DNA of 28,150 nt, taken from contig JADKKA010000010.1 of the NCBI GenBank assembly GCA_016720745.1, positions 1 through 28,150 of the forward strand. Direction: 5' to 3'. The stretch's first letter is position 1; the number at the start of each line of letters is the position of its first letter. Both the position numbers and the translations under genes were made by a program. Shown piece after piece: positions 23,095-28,150 of this stretch. The stretch is from Chitinophagaceae bacterium. Its GTDB lineage: Bacteria > Bacteroidota > Bacteroidia > Chitinophagales > Chitinophagaceae. Below the pieces are notes generated by a model. It worked only from the letters and a program-made list of their open reading frames with translations, was not told the DNA's origin and searched no databases.

Positions 23095-23440
23095 CTATCC
23101 CACAAAGAGAGCGGAAATTTTTCCCGCAAAGCACGCAAAGGCCGCAAAATCTCTGCGAAAACTCTGCGTTCTCTTGTTCTCCGCGGTTAATTTTCCCGCA
23201 AAGCGCGCTAAGAACGCAAAAGAAGTGAAATACAGGGTTCCTCTCTTCGTTCGGAATGACATCTTATTGTTAGAGTAAAAGAAATACAAGATTTCTCGCT
23301 TTGCTCGAAATAGTAGTGGGGCTAAGCATCTCTTTGCGTTCCTTCGCGACCTGGCGACTTTGCGCCTGCCTGCCGGTAGGCAGGGTTAAGCTTCTCTGCG
23401 AAAACTCCGCGCTCTCTGTCTCTCTGCGGTGAATCTCTCT
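23095..23440. repeat. Large intergenic repeat mosaic
   Basis: The non-coding gap upstream of the 7-TM gene and downstream of the cytochrome gene is filled with CCCGCAAAG, CTCTGCG, CCGCGGTTAA and TTCTCGCTTTGCTCGAAA words in both orientations. It includes the one-mismatch palindrome at 23365-23384 (CCTGCCTGCC, GGTAGGCAGG). It shares vocabulary with 1182-1270, 2690-2945 and 7663-7815. Open frames here are short and follow the repeats. Confidence 0.65.
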
Positions 23441-23449
23441 ACACTCCTA

Positions 23450-23845
23450 TCAATGCCCTTCCGGAAAGGGGTCGCCTCTGTGGCAGGTGTTGCAGGTAAC
23501 CGTTTTCAGGTACTCAGGCTGATCGGATTTATTATACCAGAAATTATTTTTATTGATCTCGATGGTCATCCGCATCATTTTTCTTGCTTCTTCTTTCATG
23601 GGTTCTGTATCGGCGGCATAATCTATATCACCAGGGAATATTTTTTTCTTTACATGACAGAACTCGCATTTCACTCCCAGGGCCTTATTATAGGTTTGCA
23701 TGATACTGTCCAGCTTTTGATCGCTGATATCTTTGGGAAGGACTTTCAGGTTTCTTTCTTGCTGATGTGGGGCCTGTACCGCTGCAACGCCGAGCATTAC
23801 AAAGGCTGTCATGCCTGCCAGTACCAAAATCTTATTTCTTCTCAT
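23450..23845 (-). CDS. Diheme c-type cytochrome, secreted
   Basis: A 131-residue protein with a signal peptide (MRRNKILVLAGMTAFVMLGVAA) and two CxxCH heme sites: CEFCH at residues 60-64 and CNTCHRG at 118-124. Spacing and the RMTIEINKNNFWYN region resemble the photosynthetic-reaction-centre-type cytochrome c family (CytoC_RC), which in non-phototrophic Bacteroidota occurs as small periplasmic electron carriers. It is likely periplasmic, with heme attached by the cytochrome c maturation system. It starts 47 bases after the S9 peptidase gene on the same strand, so cotranscription is possible. Electron partners cannot be named. Confidence 0.88.
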   Translation of the reverse strand: MRRNKILVLAGMTAFVMLGVAAVQAPHQQERNLKVLPKDISDQKLDSIMQTYNKALGVKCEFCHVKKKIFPGDIDYAADTEPMKEEARKMMRMTIEINKNNFWYNKSDQPEYLKTVTCNTCHRGDPFPEGH

Positions 23846-23892
23846 ATTAATTTCAGATGACGAATAAATGGTTGAACCGGTTGTTTCCGGAT

Positions 23893-26049
23893 TTATTTAG
23901 TTGGATGGATCCATCTTTCAAAAAATTCCCAGGTCCGCAGCATCTGGTCAATCCGCTGCCGGTTATTGCCACTGCGGGTGATTTCATGGGTGGCATTCGA
24001 ATGCCGCACGTATTCCACCGGACGACCCAGGGCTTTCAGACTTTTATATAACATTTCACTTTGCACAAAGCCGGTTCTCCGGTCATTGTCGCCATGAAAG
24101 ATGATATAGGGTGTTTTGATTTTCTCCACGTAATGAATCGGAGATTCTCTTTCAATTGTTGCCTTAGTGGCCGCTTCCCAGGGATAACCGCCGAAATAAT
24201 TGGGCACCAGTCGCCAGGCATTGCCTTCTCCGAAGAAAGTAGCCAGGTCATATACCCCTCGCTGGGAACAGGCCGCCGCAAATCGCTGGTCATGCGCAAT
24301 GATCCAGGCCACGAGATAGCCGGCGTAGGATCCGCCTGTGACCAGCAGTTTACTGGTATCAGCCCAACCTTCGGCAATGGTTTTATCCAAAGAGGTCAGC
24401 ACATCGCTGGTGGGACCGGCTCCCCAGTCATTGATATTTCCCCGGAGGAAATCCAGTCCGTAGCCACCGCTGCCTCTTGGATTACAATACACCACTCCAT
24501 AGCCCTTGCTGCAGAAATACTGGTATTCATGCCACATGGAGCTTTCGCCGGGACCCCACATCGCAGAGGGGCCGCCATGTATCTCGAGTAAGAGCGGATA
24601 TTTTTTTCCGGGTTCATAATTCGTTGGTTTCATCACCCAGTATTCAATCTCCATTCCCTTTTCATTTTTGAAACTGTGCTTCTCTGGCATACTCAGTTTT
24701 TTTGATGCAATCCAGGCCGTATTGAACTGTGTTAGTTTTCGGGGCTGCTTTGCCATGGCATCTGCAGCATATAATTCGAAGGGACTGTTGATAGAGGTCT
24801 GGATATAAGCGATTTTATTTCCAGCAACATCAAACCCGCCGATCCCGCTGTTGAAATCTGTGAGCTGTTCCACTTTTTTAGTGGTAACAGATGCGCGGTA
24901 GAGCGGTTGTCCGCCGTTGCTTTGTGCACTGAAATAAATAAACTGATCATCCTGGCTCCAGGTAATATTGCCTTTGCTGCGATCGAAGGGAATATCAACA
25001 GCCGTGCCACCGCTCAATGGCATGATGGCAAGCGTGGGTACATTAACAAAGGATGTATTTCCATACTGAAAGGCCAGCCATTTACCTGAAGGTGAAAGTC
25101 GTGGTGAATTATAATTTTTTCCGGGCTCTCCCAGCAATTTGCGCAGGCGGCTGCCATCGGTATTCACGATATAGATTTGTCCTTCAAGTGATCGATCGGG
25201 ATGTTCGGTGGAATCGATATCACCTGCCAGTATCAGTTGATTCCCATCCGGGGTAAACTCGGCATAATTGAAGCGATAGAATCCTTTTGTCACCGGAACA
25301 GGTTTGGCATCTGCTTTTATTTCCTGAATAAAAAAATGACTGAAGCTCATGTCCGGGTTTACATCGGTTTCATCAAGGAAGTTTAGTTTGGTAAATACTT
25401 TGGCTTTCCGGTCAGTTTCATTTCCGGCGAGGTAGGTTCTCACTTCTTCCATATTGCCATCCGGATCTGCCTTGGCATTGTTGCTTTTCAGGAATTGCTT
25501 GTTATCCAGTCCGGGTTTTTCCATGGGCCAGCCTGGCAATTCTTTTCCCGGGTTCAGTAGGGTGTCCTTCAGCAGATCTTTGAATGGGATGGATGCTGAA
25601 AAAAGAATCTTCTTGCCGTCGGGGCTCCAGCGCGGGCTGCCGGCTCCGTATTTATGCCGGGTGAGCTGGATGGCTTCGCCGCCATCCAATGGCAATAAAA
25701 AGATCTGTGATTTTCCTTCGACCGCTCTTACAAATGCAATTTGTTTTCCATCGGGACTGAATACTGCCTGGAAAGCATTGTCCTTACCTGTTAATTGTTT
25801 GGGCTCGGCACTGCCATCGGTATTGGCCAGCCAGATCTGTGTGTTGTTTTTAAATTCCAGTTTACTGTCTCCATCCGGTTCAGTCGACAAGACTGTAAAC
25901 AGTGCTTTGGAGCCATCTTTATTCAGGGACAGGGTTCCCAGTGTACGGACCCGAAGCAGGTCGGTTACTTTCATGGGTTCATTGCCATTCTGGGCTTTGA
26001 GCGCAACCAGGCTGAGGAGCCAAAAAGCAAGCAGCATTATTTTTTTCAT
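23893..26049 (-). CDS. S9 family peptidase (acylaminoacyl/dipeptidyl type), secreted
   Basis: A 718-residue serine peptidase. A signal peptide (MKKIMLLAFWLLSLVALKAQ) sends it to the periplasm or beyond. Residues ~25-430 form a beta-propeller built of WD40-like/TolB-type repeats (FSPDGKQIAFVR, WSPDGKKILFSA, FTPDGNQLILAGD, LSPSGKWLAFQYG). The C-terminal alpha/beta-hydrolase domain has the nucleophile elbow GGSYAGY with Ser574, the acid in HGDNDRR near 654 and the His in HEITRSG near 688. The propeller restricts access to oligopeptides, so a role in peptide scavenging is likely. It is divergent from the carboxymuconolactone-decarboxylase-family gene. Confidence 0.93.
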   Translation of the reverse strand: MKKIMLLAFWLLSLVALKAQNGNEPMKVTDLLRVRTLGTLSLNKDGSKALFTVLSTEPDGDSKLEFKNNTQIWLANTDGSAEPKQLTGKDNAFQAVFSPDGKQIAFVRAVEGKSQIFLLPLDGGEAIQLTRHKYGAGSPRWSPDGKKILFSASIPFKDLLKDTLLNPGKELPGWPMEKPGLDNKQFLKSNNAKADPDGNMEEVRTYLAGNETDRKAKVFTKLNFLDETDVNPDMSFSHFFIQEIKADAKPVPVTKGFYRFNYAEFTPDGNQLILAGDIDSTEHPDRSLEGQIYIVNTDGSRLRKLLGEPGKNYNSPRLSPSGKWLAFQYGNTSFVNVPTLAIMPLSGGTAVDIPFDRSKGNITWSQDDQFIYFSAQSNGGQPLYRASVTTKKVEQLTDFNSGIGGFDVAGNKIAYIQTSINSPFELYAADAMAKQPRKLTQFNTAWIASKKLSMPEKHSFKNEKGMEIEYWVMKPTNYEPGKKYPLLLEIHGGPSAMWGPGESSMWHEYQYFCSKGYGVVYCNPRGSGGYGLDFLRGNINDWGAGPTSDVLTSLDKTIAEGWADTSKLLVTGGSYAGYLVAWIIAHDQRFAAACSQRGVYDLATFFGEGNAWRLVPNYFGGYPWEAATKATIERESPIHYVEKIKTPYIIFHGDNDRRTGFVQSEMLYKSLKALGRPVEYVRHSNATHEITRSGNNRQRIDQMLRTWEFFERWIHPTK

Positions 26050-26104
26050 AAACAGTAAATATGAACGCTGAATATACGGATTCGGGAGATTTTTAAACCC
26101 TTCA

Positions 26105-26134
26105 TTTGATGAATGGGCAGGTTTTCTACATTTG
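26105..26134 (+). promoter_or_regulatory. Full Bacteroidota-type promoter
   Basis: TTTG at 26105-26108 and TACATTTG at 26127-26134 are separated by 18 bases, a good -33/-7 pair. The ATG served is at 26151. Confidence 0.65.
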
Positions 26135-26150
26135 ATGCAAAATACAAACC

Positions 26151-26552
26151 ATGAGTCCGCTGATAAAAGAATTTAACGACTACCGCAGTAAAATGAATGA
26201 AGTGATCCTGAGCAAGGATAACCTGGTATTAAAACGTCTCTGGAACCTGGACACCAACACCTATGCCGAAGGAGCACTGGATGTAAAAACCAAGGAGCTG
26301 CTCGGGCTGGTGGCGAGCATGGTACTGCGATGTGATGATTGTATCAAATACCATTTAGGTAAAACACATGAGCTGGGCGTGAGTACGGAGCAGGTCTATG
26401 AGGTATTTGCCGTGGCCAATATTGTGGGTGGAACGATTGTGATACCGCATACGAGGAGGGCGGCGGAGTACTGGGAGGAGCTGTCTACAGATGCTGAACA
26501 GAGGAACAGCAGAACAGAGGAACAAATGAATGATGAAGTAGTGGGGCGTTAG
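26151..26552 (+). CDS. Carboxymuconolactone decarboxylase (AhpD-like) family protein
   Basis: A 133-residue protein of the CMD family. It has the helical core with the CxxC-type redox pair CDDCIKYH (C61, C64, H68), as in AhpD-like proteins, and the end motif GGTIVIPHTRRAAEYWEEL. AhpD-type members act as thiol-disulfide partners of peroxidases; this one may be a small peroxidase-linked or redox protein. The last ~20 residues (from about DAEQRNSRTEEQ on) are encoded by the first copy of the ~59-bp tandem repeat, so the natural C-terminus probably ended near EELST. Cytoplasmic. Confidence 0.88.
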   Translation: MSPLIKEFNDYRSKMNEVILSKDNLVLKRLWNLDTNTYAEGALDVKTKELLGLVASMVLRCDDCIKYHLGKTHELGVSTEQVYEVFAVANIVGGTIVIPHTRRAAEYWEELSTDAEQRNSRTEEQMNDEVVGR

Positions 26553-26829
26553 GGGAAAGATGAGCAATCTTTATGGGAGAATATGCGGAACAGGAAAACA
26601 GCAGAACAGACGAACAGAGGAACTAATGAATGATGAAGTAGTGGGGCGTTAAGGGAACAGCAGAACAGATGAACAGAGGAACAAATGAATGATGAAGTAA
26701 AGGGGCGTTATGGGAACAGCAGAACAGACGAACAGAGGAACAAATGAATGATGAAGTAAAGGGGCGTTATGGAGCAATGTGGAACAGAGGAACAATAGAA
26801 CAAATGAATGATGAAGTAGTGGGGTGTTA
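26497..26829 (+). repeat. Tandem repeat, ~59-bp unit (5 copies)
   Basis: The word GATGAAGTA (last in each unit) occurs at 26532, 26632, 26691, 26750 and 26810, so intervals are 100 (a 41-base insert), 59, 59 and 60. A unit reads GAACAGCAGAACAGA, CGAACAGAGGAACAAATGAA, TGATGAAGTA, then GGGGCGTTA. A further, more diverged copy lies at 27315-27380, on the other side of the four-helix-bundle gene. It is not CRISPR: units abut with no unique spacers. Confidence 0.88.
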
Positions 26830-26929
26830 GGAGAAAAAACAGGGTTTTCGGTTCAAAAGATGTGTTATTTAGTGTACGATTGTTTGGCAGGGGAATGACA
26901 GGAATATAATTTCAGGGAAATTTCCAACA

Positions 26930-27286
26930 ATGAACAGAAAATATGATCTGGAAGAACGGCTTATCAATTTCGCCAGTGATGCCATAGATGTTTCAGAAGG
27001 ACTCCCGGATAGTTTTGCTGGCAAGCACATTGCCCAGCAATTAGTACGCTCCTCTACTTCTCCTGCACTAAACTACGGAGAAGCACAAGCCGCAGAAAGC
27101 CGGAATGACTTCATACATAAAATGAAAGTTTGTTTGAAAGAGTTGAGAGAAACGTATAATTGCCTAAGATTAATACAAAAAAAGAGTTGGTATCAGGAAG
27201 AAAAGCTGAGCATGCATCAAAAAGAAAACAATGAACTGATAGCCATTTTTGTTTCCAGTGTAAAAACAGCCCTAAAGAAAAAATAA
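26930..27286 (+). CDS. Four-helix-bundle protein (S23/IVP family)
   Basis: A 118-residue all-helical protein of the 23S rRNA-intervening-sequence/four-helix-bundle family. Typical parts are YDLEERLINFASDAIDVSEGLP, the signature IAQQLVRSSTSPALNYGEAQ, then SRNDFIHKMKVCLKELRETYNCLRLI and a C-terminal helix ending KTALKKK. The family is related to the Avd protein of diversity-generating retroelements, but no reverse transcriptase is visible here. The function of stand-alone members is unknown; a basic surface suggests nucleic-acid binding. It is flanked on both sides by copies of the 59-bp repeat, and a ~171-bp array follows. A -7-like TATAATTTC is upstream. Confidence 0.85.
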   Translation: MNRKYDLEERLINFASDAIDVSEGLPDSFAGKHIAQQLVRSSTSPALNYGEAQAAESRNDFIHKMKVCLKELRETYNCLRLIQKKSWYQEEKLSMHQKENNELIAIFVSSVKTALKKK

Positions 27287-27314
27287 ATCATACCCTTTTT
27301 TGGGGGAGGAAATA

Positions 27315-27380
27315 GAAGTACAAAGGAACAGTTGAACAGACGAATAAAGGAACAAATGAACCGATGAAGTAATGAGACGT
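27315..27380 (+). repeat. Diverged copy of the ~59-bp repeat
   Basis: AAAGGAACAGTTGAACAGACG, then AAAGGAACAAATGAA and CGATGAAGTAATGAGACGT copy the layout of the array at 26497-26829 and lead directly into the 171-bp array. Confidence 0.7.
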
Positions 27381-27960
27381 ATGCAAGAAAAACACGAAAC
27401 TTCGCACAGACTTCAAAATTCTTCACTCCTTGTTCGACATTCTTATTTCATCTTGATTCCCTTTCCGCATCGAGTCGACTGGCGTGATATAGCGCTTTCC
27501 CTTAAAAATTCCGAGCAGAAGAACAGATGAACGAGTGAAATAATTGAACGTATGCAAGAAAAACACGGAAACTCCGCATAGACTTCATAAATCTTATATC
27601 CTTGTTCGGCATTCTTATTTCCTCTTGATTCCCTTTCCTCATCGAGTCGACTAGCGTGATATAGCGCTTCCCCTTAAAAATTCCGAGCAGAAGAACACAT
27701 GAACGAGTGAACAATTGAACGTATCGCAAGAAAAACTCCTAGAGCTCATGGACGCCGTCACCGCCTTCATATTCGGCATTCATAACTATCTTGGTCCTTT
27801 CTCCATCAATCAGCTAACGTAATCATGCCTACCTAAAAATCTCCGAAACAAAATCGGATAGACAATAAAAATCAATTGAACGTGTACGAAGCTTTGGAGG
27901 CTCATAGACTACATAAATCTTATATATCAACATTCAACTGACTAAAGCACCCTCACCAGT
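27379..27960. repeat. Decaying tandem array, ~171-bp unit
   Basis: The word GTATGCAAGAAAAACAC starts at 27379 and 27550, GTATCGCAAGAAAAACTC at 27721 and a weak GTGTACGAAG copy at 27882: intervals 171, 171 and 161. Units contain CCTTGTTCGACATTCTTATTT, TCGAGTCGACT, GCGTGATATAGCGC and TTAAAAATTCCGAGCAGAAGAACA. Copies become less alike toward the right. The GAAGAACAGATGAACGAGTGAA part resembles the 59-bp unit, so the two arrays may share origin. Open frames inside are short and repeat-derived; I see no gene. Confidence 0.8.
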
Positions 27961-28150
27961 TCCCTCCTCCATCAGAAACCCCACCAAACTTCAAAAATTC
28001 TTCTCTCCTTGTTCAGCATTCTCTGTTTCATAGCAAGGTAGTAGGAAATCCACTACTATTAGTGCAACATCAAATTGCATGTTAGTGTGCTAATTAAAGT
28101 AATGCCTGCCTCTGGGTTCCCAGAGATATTGCTCCGTTATCATTCAGGAG
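27961..28150. other. Non-coding end of the window with short inverted repeats
   Basis: No gene is seen. TAGTAG (28039-28044) and CTACTA (28053-28058) form a small inverted repeat. CTCTGGG (28110-28116) and CCCAGAG (28119-28125) form a perfect 7-bp hairpin with a 2-base loop. AAAATTCTTCTCTCCTTGTTCAGCATTCT near 27994-28022 is another faint copy of the 171-bp unit. Confidence 0.45.

Noticed and set aside
25454..26071. 205-codon open frame on the plus strand
   Set aside because: It is antisense to the well-supported S9 peptidase gene; its Ser/Leu/Pro-rich sequence is a reading of that gene's reverse strand.
26497..26829. CRISPR array
   Set aside because: The repeats are ~59 bp and abut one another; no unique spacers of even length and no cas genes are present.
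26930..27286. Diversity-generating retroelement (four-helix-bundle protein as Avd)
   Set aside because: No reverse transcriptase, template/variable repeat pair with A-mismatches, or target protein is visible; the tandem repeats nearby do not behave as TR/VR.
27502..27729. Short open frames in the 171-bp array
   Set aside because: They follow the repeat period, change between copies, and have no start signals or conserved protein pattern.
28110..28125. Insertion-sequence end or attachment site
   Set aside because: Only a 7-bp hairpin is seen; there is no transposase, target duplication or second end within the window.

Overview
The window reads as a chromosomal segment of a Bacteroidota bacterium, most likely of the Chitinophagaceae or a close relative. 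The grounds are the gene families (two DUF3078 outer-membrane-type proteins, a DUF5522 protein, a stand-alone four-helix-bundle/S23 protein, a multi-pass patatin-like phospholipase, a MarR plus long acyl-CoA dehydrogenase pair), repeated Bacteroidota-type -7 boxes (TAnnTTTG) upstream of many genes, weak or absent Shine-Dalgarno sequences, and intergenic DNA full of short palindromic repeats. No rRNA, convincing canonical tRNA, transposase, integrase or phage gene was seen.

Layout. 0.1-2.7 kb: a FabH-like ketoacyl-ACP synthase III and a YegS/diacylglycerol-kinase-type lipid kinase, both frameshifted mostly at homopolymers (probably sequence error near a contig end), with a small secreted protein between them. 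2.95-5.2 kb: membrane-anchored patatin-like phospholipase (-). 5.5-7.6 kb: heme A synthase (-) divergent from RNase HII (+), then a small basic secreted protein. 7.9-8.8 kb: cupin_8/JmjC-type oxygenase (+), convergent with a minus-strand cluster at 8.8-11.5 kb (DUF3078, trmB, DUF5522, alkyltransferase-like protein, small membrane protein). 11.8-13.0 kb: beta-lactamase-family lipoprotein. 13.1-15.35 kb: two tandem arrays with a 207-208 bp period flanking a second DUF3078 gene, ending at a candidate structured ncRNA gene (about 15354-15623, minus) that has its own promoter and a strong terminator. 15.7-16.7 kb: Lrp/AsnC regulator and a poly-Gly lipoprotein. 16.7-19.7 kb: minus-strand operon of alpha/beta hydrolase, GT2 glycosyltransferase and DppC-like permease. 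19.8-22.1 kb: marR with an overlapping operator, then an acyl-CoA dehydrogenase. 22.1-26.05 kb: a 7-TM protein, a diheme cytochrome c and an S9 peptidase, all minus. 26.15-28.15 kb: a carboxymuconolactone-decarboxylase-family protein whose tail runs into a ~59 bp tandem repeat, a four-helix-bundle gene embedded in that repeat family, and a decaying ~171 bp tandem array.

Most protein genes are ordinary lipid, envelope, respiration and RNA-metabolism functions. The parts that look least described are non-coding: the 208 bp arrays around a duplicated DUF3078 gene, the adjacent structured RNA with a tRNA-like T arm, and the repeats around the four-helix-bundle gene. All family assignments come from motif reading alone; no database search was possible.
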